Shown: positions 15,333 through 23,263 of the stretch, one piece after another | How the letters are laid out: each line of letters opens with the position of its first letter | How positions within the stretch are numbered: position 1 is the stretch's first letter | Origin: Pseudomaricurvus sp050633365 | GTDB lineage: Bacteria > Pseudomonadota > Gammaproteobacteria > Pseudomonadales > Cellvibrionaceae | Length of the DNA: 64,000 nucleotides | Assembly: GCA_050633365.1 (NCBI GenBank) | Contig: JBOEGJ010000006.1 | Span: forward strand, 434,001 to 498,000 | Reading direction: 5' to 3' | Program-made: the position numbers and the translations under genes | Notes under the pieces: model-generated | What the model was told of the DNA's origin: nothing | The model's database searches: none | The model's input: only the letters and a program-made list of their open reading frames with translations

Positions 15333-17306
15333 TTAGACAATCAGACGGTTAATCGCATCGATCAACCGATCAACTTCCAAGGGCTTAGTGAGATAATCGT
15401 CAAATCCGGCCTCAGTACCTCGAGCCACGTCATGAGGCATAGCATTGGCCGAGAGCGCGACCACAGGGATATCCCGAGTTAAGTCATCGTCCTTTAGAAC
15501 ACTGAGCGCCTCAAAGCCATCTAAGCGCGGTAAATTAATGTCGAGAATAATAAGCTGAGGCTGCTCGGTGCGCGCTTTATAAATTCCACTAAAGGGCTCA
15601 TCGGCAACACTCAAGGACAACAGTGGATAGCGCTCAAACACCTCTTCCATCAGGCGTATGTTGGAAGGGTTGTCTTCGATGTAGAGCAGGTGACAGGGTT
15701 TAGACACCTGCAATTTCCCCGAGGCCGTTGCCACCGTCTGAGCCTGCGTCGACAGAGGAGAGGTCCAGGCCGAGGTTAGCGGCAATATAACTCGAAAACT
15801 GCTGCCCTCACCTTCGCGACTGGTAAACTCCAGCTCTCCACCCATCATTTCCACTAAGTGGCGAGTGATTAGCAAACCAACACCACTGCCTTCAACTCCT
15901 GAGTCTTCAGCCCCCAAGCGATTAAAGGGCTCAAACATGTGACGCTGGCGCTGAGCGGAAATCCCTTCTCCGGTATCCCTAACCTCAATACAAAGTAAAC
16001 CTTCTCGAGCGCCTCGAAAGCTGACCGCCACTAGGCCGTTATCGCGATTGTATTTGATGGCATTGCTGATCAAGTTAAGCAAAACCTGCTTGAGACGCAT
16101 CGCGTCAGCCATGACATAACTATCGCACCAATCATCAAATTCCAGCTCAAACGAAATACCTTTGGCCTCGGCCGCGGCCGCCATCCACGAGGCCGCTTCT
16201 TCTACCGCTCGACGAGCCAACACCGGCTCGACCGATAAGGTCATCTGCCCCGCTTCCACCTTGGCCAAATCCAAAACATCATTAATAAGCTGGAGCAAAT
16301 GTTCGCCAGCCTTACTAATTTCTGCCACATTGCCCAGTTGGCGCGGCTGCAGACCACCGTCCATGGTAAACACTTGGCAATATCCCAAAATGGCATTCAA
16401 TGGCGTTCTTAGTTCATGACTCATGCGCGAAAGGAACTCGGATTTTGCCCTATTGGCCTGCTCTGCTTGCTCCTTCGCCTTAACGATATCCTGCTCAGCG
16501 CGCTTGAGATTGGTGATATCCATATTAGTGCCAGACATTCGAATCGCGACGCCATCACTATTTCGAGTTGCTTGTCCGCGCGCTCTTATCCAGCGCCAGT
16601 CACCAGTCTTCGACGCCACCCTATATTCAATATCATAAGGTGTGTCGTTTTTGAGATGACTGACCAATGACTTATTAAACCGCTCACGATCGCTCTCGTA
16701 GATACTCTCGCGCCAAACCTCTAATCGATTACGCCCACTCAAATAGGCATCATCGTGGTCGTCATAGCCCAACTGCTGCCAACAGCGATCGGAAAAGTGG
16801 AATCCCTGATCTTGGCTGTCCATAGACCACTCCCAAACCCCGTCACTGGTGGAATCGAGTATGCGGGTGTAGCGCTCCTCACTGTCGATCAGCTGCTGCT
16901 CAACTTCCTGCTGAAAGCTAATATCGGTCGCCATTCCCGAGACGCAATCGACGCGGTTATCAGCGGCGCGGGTGATTTCACCCTCGAGCCCAACCCACAG
17001 GTAGTCACCACACGCCTTTCGCACACGAACTTTCAGCTCCAGCACGGTTCCGCGCTCGAGAATCTGTGTACTCTGGCGCAACAGCATCATCCAGTCATCA
17101 GGGTGAATCTGGGGCGCTAAGGCTTCGACTTTTGGAATTCGGACGTAAGTATCAACGGGATAGCCAAGACTCTTCCAAAACTCGCCGCTAAGCAGCATGG
17201 TATTGTCGGCTGGAGACCACTCCCAAAAGCCAAAACCTTTGGCTTTAAGAAGGCGTTTATAGCGCTGATAGTCGCGGAATTCCCGCTCAGCGAAGTACTC
17301 TTTCAT
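15333..17306 (-). CDS. Hybrid sensor histidine kinase (PAS-PAS-HisKA-HATPase-REC)
   Basis: The 657-residue cytoplasmic-looking protein has no transmembrane segment. Two PAS/PAC modules lie at about residues 22-135 (FGFWEWSPADNTMLLSGEFW) and 140-272 (GVWEWSMDSQDQGFHFSDRC ... WRWIRARGQATRN). A coiled linker leads to the HisKA domain with phospho-accepting His297 in SRMSHELRTPLNAILGY. A HATPase domain follows with N box LLNLISNAIKYN, VRDTGEGISAQ and GSGVGLLITRHLVEMMGG. The C-terminal receiver has Asp589 in IILDINLPRLDG and the conserved Lys in LTKPLEV. No response-regulator partner or output domain is adjacent, so its target is unknown. Its promoter side adjoins the duplicated region that follows. 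Confidence 0.93.
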   Translation of the reverse strand: MKEYFAEREFRDYQRYKRLLKAKGFGFWEWSPADNTMLLSGEFWKSLGYPVDTYVRIPKVEALAPQIHPDDWMMLLRQSTQILERGTVLELKVRVRKACGDYLWVGLEGEITRAADNRVDCVSGMATDISFQQEVEQQLIDSEERYTRILDSTSDGVWEWSMDSQDQGFHFSDRCWQQLGYDDHDDAYLSGRNRLEVWRESIYESDRERFNKSLVSHLKNDTPYDIEYRVASKTGDWRWIRARGQATRNSDGVAIRMSGTNMDITNLKRAEQDIVKAKEQAEQANRAKSEFLSRMSHELRTPLNAILGYCQVFTMDGGLQPRQLGNVAEISKAGEHLLQLINDVLDLAKVEAGQMTLSVEPVLARRAVEEAASWMAAAAEAKGISFELEFDDWCDSYVMADAMRLKQVLLNLISNAIKYNRDNGLVAVSFRGAREGLLCIEVRDTGEGISAQRQRHMFEPFNRLGAEDSGVEGSGVGLLITRHLVEMMGGELEFTSREGEGSSFRVILPLTSAWTSPLSTQAQTVATASGKLQVSKPCHLLYIEDNPSNIRLMEEVFERYPLLSLSVADEPFSGIYKARTEQPQLIILDINLPRLDGFEALSVLKDDDLTRDIPVVALSANAMPHDVARGTEAGFDDYLTKPLEVDRLIDAINRLIV

Positions 17307-17534
17307 AAATCGGACTTATTGTTATTCGATTGCTGCCGCTACCCTTAACTAGGGCGCCTAATAGTTCACCGTCCGATGGCTGGTATTACAACATTCTTTC
17401 TGGGAGCGACTTAAGCCCCCAGATTAATTGTGGATTTAAGCGACTGTACGTGAAACTCGTTAAAAGGCAAGTCAGCGAGATACGATGACACGATCTATAC
17501 TCAATAAATCGCTACTCAGAGGGAAACAACACCT
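17307..17534. repeat. Upstream half of a diverged tandem duplication (copy 1)
   Basis: This stretch upstream of the kinase and of the small ORF resembles 17918-18168 by eye. The clearest shared part is 17433-17534 against 18067-18168, including ACACGA.CTATACTC and the TGTGG.TTT block. Weaker similarity extends back to the kinase start codon (GTTATT, CCGCTAC). It is read as one arm of an old tandem duplication. Confidence 0.5.
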
Positions 17535-17732
17535 GTGACACGCAAAACCGACAACAACACCTCCTGGCACAACTGGCTAGATGAGACCTTCATTCTGCTG
17601 GCGAGATATCAAGCGCCAGAGCAAAAAGATGAAATCCTGCCTCGAGCCAAGCAATGCCCGCTTAGAGCTTTTCTACCCAAGGCTGCAAAACGCAAGAGCG
17701 CCTCAGGCAGACCGAAAAAATCGCCCTCCTGA
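17535..17732 (+). CDS. Small basic protein of unknown function (65 aa)
   Basis: I do not recognise this family. The frame starts at a GTG preceded by AGAGGG and encodes 65 residues: a tryptophan-containing amphipathic start (WHNWLDETFILLARYQAPEQ) and a strongly basic tail (KAAKRKSASGRPKKSPS). A diverged second copy with in-frame stops lies at about 18169-18320. The protein-level pattern is kept between the copies (ARYQA.E.KDEI), which suggests this was a real gene at duplication. An intrinsic terminator follows directly. It could be a surviving small gene or a fragment; there is no signal peptide or membrane segment. Confidence 0.45.
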   Translation: MTRKTDNNTSWHNWLDETFILLARYQAPEQKDEILPRAKQCPLRAFLPKAAKRKSASGRPKKSPS

Positions 17733-17740
17733 ATCAAAAA

Positions 17741-17763
17741 AGCCCCGCTATTGCGAGGCTTTT
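17741..17763 (+). terminator. Intrinsic terminator, copy 1
   Basis: AGCC.CGC pairs with GCG.GGCT (one mismatch) around a TATT loop, followed by TTTT on the plus strand and preceded by six A. It is a diverged copy of the secF terminator at 19083-19103. Confidence 0.65.
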
Positions 17764-17782
17764 CGACAAATGAGGCTAATGG

Positions 17783-17917
17783 TTACGGCACCTCATCAAA
17801 CTCTTTACCCTCTTTAACCGGCAGCATCAAATCTTCTTTGCTGATACTCATGCCCAACAAGACATTACTGGCAACGTAGATAGACGAATAGGTACCGACC
17901 AACACGCCTACCAACAG
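17783..17917 (-). pseudogene. Truncated duplicate of the secF 3' end
   Basis: On the minus strand this 135-bp stretch encodes the last 44 or so residues of SecF up to a TAA stop. It begins inside VGVLVGTYSSIYVASNVLLG and ends EFDEVP. It aligns to 19127-19261 of the intact secF with only about five mismatches over the ungapped part. Four of these are synonymous and one changes Glu to Lys. There is no start codon or upstream SecF sequence, so it is a dead 3' fragment. The match ends abruptly after CCAACAG at 17917. Confidence 0.9.
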
Positions 17918-18168
17918 CGATCATCTCAGCTATCTCGATCAGCGGGGAAATCAAACTCATAGTTATTGTGCTACTGGCCGCTACGCTGAACCAGCCCTCA
18001 CCATCCTACGGCTGACTCAGCAATGGTTACTCGCAATTCAAGAACTTAATCTTTCAGGATGACCTGTGGTTTTCAGTGAATCTACGCTAACCCCGACGAA
18101 AGACCAAGTCGGGAAGTACAATGACACGACCTATACTCGATAGACCGTATCTCATAGGGAGGAATAAC
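17918..18168. repeat. Upstream half of the diverged tandem duplication (copy 2)
   Basis: Begins exactly where the secF fragment stops and resembles 17307-17534, strongly in the last 100 bp and weakly before that. A 49-codon open stretch on the plus strand (17918-18064) has no start. I read it as non-coding sequence derived from the kinase upstream region, not as a gene end. Confidence 0.45.
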
Positions 18169-18320
18169 ATGCGAAACGCAAACTAGCCCATGCTAAGCAT
18201 GGAAAATGTGACTAACAGAAACCTTTATTTTAGTTGCTAGGTATCAAGCGGCTGAATAAAAAGATGAAATCATAACGCAAGCGAGACGCTACCAATTGCG
18301 AAACCTATTACCAGCTCGCC
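18169..18320 (+). pseudogene. Decayed second copy of the small basic protein
   Basis: An ATG with a better ribosome site (AGGGAGGAATAAC) than copy 1 opens here, but the frame stops after five codons. Further along, ARYQA.E, stop, KDEI is still recognisable against copy 1, with a TAA replacing a Gln codon. It carries frameshifts and stops and cannot encode a full product. Confidence 0.65.
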
Positions 18321-18370
18321 ACACTGAAAAAGCAACATAATATAGAATAGAGATAGTACAAAAGTAGCAC

Positions 18371-18395
18371 AAAAAAAAGCCCCAACGTTCGGGGC
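18371..18395 (-). terminator. Terminator of the thioesterase gene
   Basis: On the minus strand GCCCC, a 7-nt loop and GGGGC are followed by eight T, a clean intrinsic terminator about 20 bp after the thioesterase stop. Confidence 0.9.
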
Positions 18396-18415
18396 ACAAG
18401 CTCAGAGAGATTCTT

Positions 18416-18796
18416 TCAACTAGACACAGCCATTTCATTCAATTCGGCACCGTGAGCTACCGGCCTTCCGTCTTCACCAATGGCAACAAAAACAATGCGG
18501 TCAACCTTGATAATCGACTCATGAGTCATTTTATTTCTCACCAAACACGCCAGTGTCATGGAGGTTCGCCCCACCTTCACAACCTCCACCCCAAACTCAA
18601 TCACATCGCCACTCTTTGCAGAGCTGGTAAAATTAATTTCGGACATGTACTTAGTTACTATGGTTTGAGTTTTCATTTGGCAGCCAGCAAAAATTGCAAC
18701 CTCTTCGTCAATCCAACTCAGCAACGCACCGCCAAACAACACATTAGAAGGGTTTAAATCTGTTGGCTTGACCGCTCGCCGCGTATAAAACTTCAT
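18416..18796 (-). CDS. Hotdog-fold acyl-CoA thioesterase (YciA-like)
   Basis: Enzymes of this family hydrolyse acyl-CoA to free acid and CoA in the cytoplasm. The 126-residue product has the HotDog ACOT pattern: TRRAVKPTDLNPSNVLFGGALLSWIDEEVAIFAG, with the N..N..FGG..L.W.D motif. It continues with EINFTSSAKSGDVIEFGVEVVKVGRTSMTL and a C-terminal strand (IVFVAIGEDGRPV). A GGAG ribosome site precedes the ATG. It lies inside the second unit of the tandem duplication with no counterpart in the first, so it was either inserted there or lost from copy 1. Substrate chain length cannot be read from sequence. Confidence 0.88.
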   Translation of the reverse strand: MKFYTRRAVKPTDLNPSNVLFGGALLSWIDEEVAIFAGCQMKTQTIVTKYMSEINFTSSAKSGDVIEFGVEVVKVGRTSMTLACLVRNKMTHESIIKVDRIVFVAIGEDGRPVAHGAELNEMAVSS

Positions 18797-19126
18797 AGCA
18801 TTACTCCAAAAAACAAAATTATTTCAAACCCAATTTAAGGGAAGCCGTTCGTCCCTAATTTAGTCATCTATTCTGCAAAGCTCATACCAAAAATACCCCT
18901 CACTTTTAGAAGCTTTCCACCCACTAATGCACCATGACAGCCACTAAAGCCGAGACACCCATTAATATTGCACCTCAACAGACCTCGATAAAAAAAACTT
19001 TAAGAACTGATAAAAAAAACGGTCTTTAAAATAGAAACCACTGAACAAAAATATTCTAGAACAAAACAGACAAGCAAAAAAAAGCCCCGCTAGAAGCGGG
19101 GCTTTTTTTGGGGCAGTCTTTATGCT
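18797..19126. other. Intergenic region between thioesterase and secF
   Basis: These 330 bp are AT-rich with several A tracts. They hold the thioesterase upstream region and, at 19083-19103, the secF terminator. No open frame with a ribosome site or RNA gene is visible. Composition is more A-rich than the surrounding coding DNA, as expected of untranslated remnant sequence. Confidence 0.5.
19083..19109 (-). terminator. secF terminator (bidirectional)
   Basis: AGCCCCGCT, AGA loop and AGCGGGGCT form a perfect 9-bp stem with an A tract on one side and a T tract on the other. It lies about 20 bp after the secF stop on the minus strand. Confidence 0.92.
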
Positions 19127-20047
19127 CTAGGGCACCTCGTCAAACTCTTCACCCTCTTTAACCGGCAGCATCAAATCTTCTTTGCTGATACTCATGCCCA
19201 ACAAGACATTACTGGCAACGTAGATAGACGAATAGGTACCAACCAACACCCCCACCAACAGAGCAATGGAGAAACCGTGGATAATCTCGCCACCAAAGAA
19301 GAACAAGGCCAACAAAACTAAAATAGTGGTCAACGAGGTAATCAACGTGCGCCCCAAAGTTTGACTCAGAGAAAAATTGATAACTTCAAGCGGCGTTTCC
19401 GTTCTCAGTTTACGAAAATTCTCTCGAATCCGATCAGACACCACAATGGTGTCATTCAATGAATAACCGATCACCGCCAACACCGCCGCCAATACCGTCA
19501 AATCGAAATCCAGCTGCATTACCGAGAAAAAGCCCAACACGATGATGACATCGTGAGCCAAGGCGGCGACTGCGCCAATCGAAAACTTGTATTGGAAACG
19601 CATCGCTACGTAGGCCATAACCACCACCAAAGCGAACAACATACCAATGCCGCCATCATCGCGAAGCTCTTCACCCACTTGCGGGCCAACAAATTCGATT
19701 CGACGCAACTCAACCTCTTCGCCCGAGCGATTAAGTGCCGCGAGAATCTCATCTCCCAAACCCGACTCAAATCCTCGCTGAAGGCGAATCAACACATCGG
19801 TTTCGGCGCCGAAATGAACCACTACCGCACCATCAAAACCGGCGGCGTCTAGCTGCTGACGCACTTTGTTTAAGTCGGCTGACTGCTCGTAACCCACCTC
19901 GATTTGAGTACCACCGGTGAAATCTAAACCAAATTTCAAACCGTTCATCGAGAGCGACGCGATGGCACCAATAAGCAACACAATCGACATGATTGCTGCC
20001 AACTTACGCTGCCCCATAAAATTAATGACTTTTATCTGTTCTGACAT
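19127..20047 (-). CDS. secF: SecF, protein-export membrane protein
   Basis: SecF with SecD forms the proton-driven complex that pulls preproteins out of the SecYEG channel on the periplasmic side. The 306-residue product has an N-terminal transmembrane segment (KLAAIMSIVLLIGAIASLSM) and the GLDFTGGTQIEVGYE motif. A periplasmic P1 region follows, then a five-helix RND-type bundle containing GYSLNDTIVVSDRIRENFRK. The terminal 44 residues are duplicated as a truncated copy at 17783-17917. It follows secD by 59 bp. Confidence 0.97.
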   Translation of the reverse strand: MSEQIKVINFMGQRKLAAIMSIVLLIGAIASLSMNGLKFGLDFTGGTQIEVGYEQSADLNKVRQQLDAAGFDGAVVVHFGAETDVLIRLQRGFESGLGDEILAALNRSGEEVELRRIEFVGPQVGEELRDDGGIGMLFALVVVMAYVAMRFQYKFSIGAVAALAHDVIIVLGFFSVMQLDFDLTVLAAVLAVIGYSLNDTIVVSDRIRENFRKLRTETPLEVINFSLSQTLGRTLITSLTTILVLLALFFFGGEIIHGFSIALLVGVLVGTYSSIYVASNVLLGMSISKEDLMLPVKEGEEFDEVP

Positions 20048-20106
20048 TTTTCTTATCCTGTAAAAAGCCGCCTATGCAGCTTCAATCATTCGGTAGTCGA
20101 AGGGGT

Positions 20107-21990
20107 TTAAATCCAAATCTTATCGAGATTACGACGACTGCCGTAGATCAAGTTCACCAGCCCTCGTGTGCCAACAATCGCGGTAAACATCGATGTCACA
20201 ATACCAATCGACAAGGTCACTGCGAAACCCTGTACTGGGCCAGAACCAATCGCGTACAAAATCACCGCAACAATAAGCGTGGTTAAGTTGGCATCCAAAA
20301 TGGTGGTAAAGGCTCGATCAAAACCGGAGTTAATTGCCGAATGTGGCGGCAAGCCGTTGGCGAGCTCTTCTCGTATTCGCGAGAAAATAAGCACATTGGC
20401 ATCAACCGCCATACCCACAGTTAAAACAATACCGGCAATACCAGGAAGCGTCAGTGTCGCACCCATTAGTGACATACACGCCAGCAACAGAACCAGATTT
20501 AAACTCAGAGCAATATTGGCTGCAAAACCAAAAACGCGGTAATAAATCAGCATAAACACCAACACAACCGCCAAACCAATTTGCACCGATTTGACCCCAA
20601 CCTCAATGTTCTCAGCTCCCAATGAAGGCCCAATGGTTCGCTCCTCCACGAAATACATTGGCGCCGCCAAAGCACCCGCTCGCAATAGCAAAGCCAGCTC
20701 GGAAGCTTCGGCAGTATTGTCTAGGCCGGTGATTCGGAACTGAATACCCAGAGCGCTTTGCACCGTTGCCAAGCTGATGATCTTTTTCTCGACCACCTGA
20801 GTCGGTATGGCCTCTTGCTCGCCCTGCTCGTTAACGATGTAATCCATACGAGTTTTGTATTCGATAAACAAAACACCCATACGACGCCCAACATTACTGC
20901 GGGTAGCGCGGTGCATTTTGGTACCACCAGAGCTGTCTAGAGTAATGTTTACCTGTGGCTGGCTGGTTTCACTGTCGAAGCTCGACTTAGCATCCGCCAC
21001 CTGATCACCAGAAATGATCAGCTTCTTCTCGAGATAAGAGTTGCCCCAGCGACGCTGGTCCATTTCATTGCGGAACGGAAAAGATTCTTTACGGGTAACC
21101 AGCTCTGAAGCCTTGGCTTCTAAACGAAATTCCAAGTTAGCCGTTTTACCAATGATACGTTTTGCTTCGGCGGTGTCTTGAACACCAGGTAATTCAACCA
21201 CAACCCGATTGCGACCCTGACGCTGAACGATGGGCTCAGACACCCCCAGCTCATTCACTCGATTTCGCAAGGTGGTTAAGTTTTGACTAACCGCATAGTC
21301 TTCAATTTCGCGAATCGCTTGCTCGCTCATCTGCATGGTGATGATATAGCGACCGACCTGATCATCGGTTTCGCGCACCAGCGTGGGGTATTCACTGCGG
21401 ATCTCGGCGTTGGCAGAATCTCTCAACTCTTCCGTTTTAAAGCTTGCGGTGATGACATTGTCTTCACTTAACGTCACCGACTGGTAGCGAACCTTAGCTT
21501 TGCGCAGTTGCGACTTCATTTCACTGACAGTACTTTCTAAACGCTTGGCAACTGCGGTTTGGGTATCGACTTCGAGCAAGAAGTGAACACCACCGGCCAA
21601 ATCCAGCCCTAATTTCATCGGTTCGGCACCAAAGCTTCTGAGCCATTCAGGGGTGGTTGGAGCCAAATTCAGCGCGACAACATAGTTGTAACCCAGCTTT
21701 TTCGAAATAACTTGCTTGGCCGCCAGTTGATCTTCGGCATCGGTTAACCGCAATAGCGCATTTTTACCGTTAGACTCTCCACCAAAGTATTCAATTCCCG
21801 CTTCATCGAGTGCTTTGGTTGCCATCGCCAGAGCGCGCTCATCGATAACGGTAGCGCCCGACTGACCAGATATTTGTACCGCGGGATCTGGCGCATAGAG
21901 ATTGGGGGCTGAATAGATCACGCCAAGGGCGGCGATCAACAGTACCAGCAAGTTTTTCCAAAGAGGGTAACGATTCATAAAGGGTTCCAA
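20107..21990 (-). CDS. secD: SecD, protein-export membrane protein
   Basis: SecD is the partner of SecF in preprotein export. The 627-residue product has an N-terminal membrane anchor (LWKNLLVLLIAALGVIYSAPNLY), the conserved GLDLAGGVHFLLEVD, and a large periplasmic P1 region. The C-terminal RND bundle shows GMAVDANVLIFSRIREEL. Length is normal for gammaproteobacteria. The gene that usually sits between tgt and secD, yajC, is absent: only about 130 bp separate secD from the tgt stop and no YajC-like frame is there. Confidence 0.97.
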   Translation of the reverse strand: MEPFMNRYPLWKNLLVLLIAALGVIYSAPNLYAPDPAVQISGQSGATVIDERALAMATKALDEAGIEYFGGESNGKNALLRLTDAEDQLAAKQVISKKLGYNYVVALNLAPTTPEWLRSFGAEPMKLGLDLAGGVHFLLEVDTQTAVAKRLESTVSEMKSQLRKAKVRYQSVTLSEDNVITASFKTEELRDSANAEIRSEYPTLVRETDDQVGRYIITMQMSEQAIREIEDYAVSQNLTTLRNRVNELGVSEPIVQRQGRNRVVVELPGVQDTAEAKRIIGKTANLEFRLEAKASELVTRKESFPFRNEMDQRRWGNSYLEKKLIISGDQVADAKSSFDSETSQPQVNITLDSSGGTKMHRATRSNVGRRMGVLFIEYKTRMDYIVNEQGEQEAIPTQVVEKKIISLATVQSALGIQFRITGLDNTAEASELALLLRAGALAAPMYFVEERTIGPSLGAENIEVGVKSVQIGLAVVLVFMLIYYRVFGFAANIALSLNLVLLLACMSLMGATLTLPGIAGIVLTVGMAVDANVLIFSRIREELANGLPPHSAINSGFDRAFTTILDANLTTLIVAVILYAIGSGPVQGFAVTLSIGIVTSMFTAIVGTRGLVNLIYGSRRNLDKIWI

Positions 21991-22119
21991 AGTGGCCTAT
22001 GGCCGGTTTCTTTTTGTATTCTTTTATAGACGGCTAACAATCTTAAGCCCGTAGCCAATTATCATGGGGACAGATTACAGTTTTTCAATCCACCCCTCAC
22101 ACCAGAGCAGCCTGTACAA

Positions 22120-23238
22120 TTATTGCTCTAACGGCGGAACATCCAGCCCTTGCTTGCCGTAGAAATCCACCAAAAACTCATCCAGTTGATGATTTGCGAT
22201 AGCTTCACGTAAGCCGGACATTAAGTTCTGATAAAACCTTAGGTTGTGAATGGTGTTCAGCTGGGCCCCTAAAATTTCACCGCATTTATCAAGATGATGC
22301 AAATAGCTGCGACTAAAATTTGTACAGGTATGGCAATCGCACTCAGCATCCAATGGGCTGGTATCATGTCGATGCTTGGCGTTGCGAATCTTAATCACCC
22401 CTTCCGAGGTAAATAGATGCCCGTTGCGTGCGTTGCGCGTTGGCATAACACAGTCAAACATATCGATGCCGCGACGCACGGCTTCGACAATATCCGCCGG
22501 TTTGCCGACCCCCATTAAATAGCGCGGCTTATCTTCAGGCATGGTGTGGGCCAGATGATCCAACACTCGAATCATATCCTCTTTTGGCTCTCCCACCGAC
22601 AGCCCGCCGATGGCGTAACCGTCAAAACCAATATCGGTCAGGCCTTCGAGGGACTCGCTGCGCAGATGCTCATACATGCCTCCCTGTACAATACCAAACA
22701 GCGCCGATGGGCTATCGCCATGAGCATCTTTACTGCGTTTGGCCCAACGCATTGATAACTCCATGGAATCGCGAGCTTCTTTTTCGGTGGCCGGGTAAGG
22801 CGTACACTCATCAAAAATCATCACCACATCAGAACCCAAGTCACGCTGAACTTGAATTGCAATCTCAGGGTTAAGCTCGACTTTACTGCCATTGATGGGT
22901 GATTTAAAAGTTACGCCTTGCTCGGTTATCTTGCGCATCTTGCCCAAGCTAAAGACTTGAAAACCACCCGAATCGGTAAGAATCGGCCCCTTCCACTGCA
23001 TGAAATCGTGCAGATCACCATGGGCTTTGACCACTTCAGTGCCCGGGCGAAGCATCAAATGGAAGGTATTACCCAAGATAATATCAGCGCCTATCTCTTC
23101 GATATCCCGAGGCATCATGCCTTTGACGGTTCCATAGGTGCCCACTGGCATAAAGGCTGGAGTTTCAACCACACCGCGAGGAAATTTGAGTCGCCCGCGA
23201 CGGGCTTTGCCCTGATGGGTATCCATTTCAAAGTCCAT
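22120..23238 (-). CDS. tgt: Tgt, tRNA-guanine transglycosylase
   Basis: Tgt exchanges guanine-34 of GUN-anticodon tRNAs for preQ1 on the way to queuosine. The 372-residue product from the ATG at 23238 (DFEMDTHQGKARRGRLKFPR) matches the family start; the longer frame to 23406 overlaps queA and is not Tgt-like. Key motifs are RGVVETPAFMPVGTYGTVKG, the catalytic Asp in ILTDSGGFQVFSLG, and the zinc site CDCHTC with a downstream Cys and His (HLDKCGEILGAQLNTIHN). It lies 25 bp after queA, the next step of the same pathway. Confidence 0.97.
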   Translation of the reverse strand: MDFEMDTHQGKARRGRLKFPRGVVETPAFMPVGTYGTVKGMMPRDIEEIGADIILGNTFHLMLRPGTEVVKAHGDLHDFMQWKGPILTDSGGFQVFSLGKMRKITEQGVTFKSPINGSKVELNPEIAIQVQRDLGSDVVMIFDECTPYPATEKEARDSMELSMRWAKRSKDAHGDSPSALFGIVQGGMYEHLRSESLEGLTDIGFDGYAIGGLSVGEPKEDMIRVLDHLAHTMPEDKPRYLMGVGKPADIVEAVRRGIDMFDCVMPTRNARNGHLFTSEGVIKIRNAKHRHDTSPLDAECDCHTCTNFSRSYLHHLDKCGEILGAQLNTIHNLRFYQNLMSGLREAIANHQLDEFLVDFYGKQGLDVPPLEQ

Positions 23239-23263
23239 AAAACACTCGTTACGGCTGGTGCTT

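Noticed and set aside
17918..18064. 49-codon open stretch thought to be the C-terminal fragment of another gene
   Set aside because: It has no start and the stretch resembles the upstream region of the kinase gene by eye, so it is better explained as duplicated non-coding DNA.
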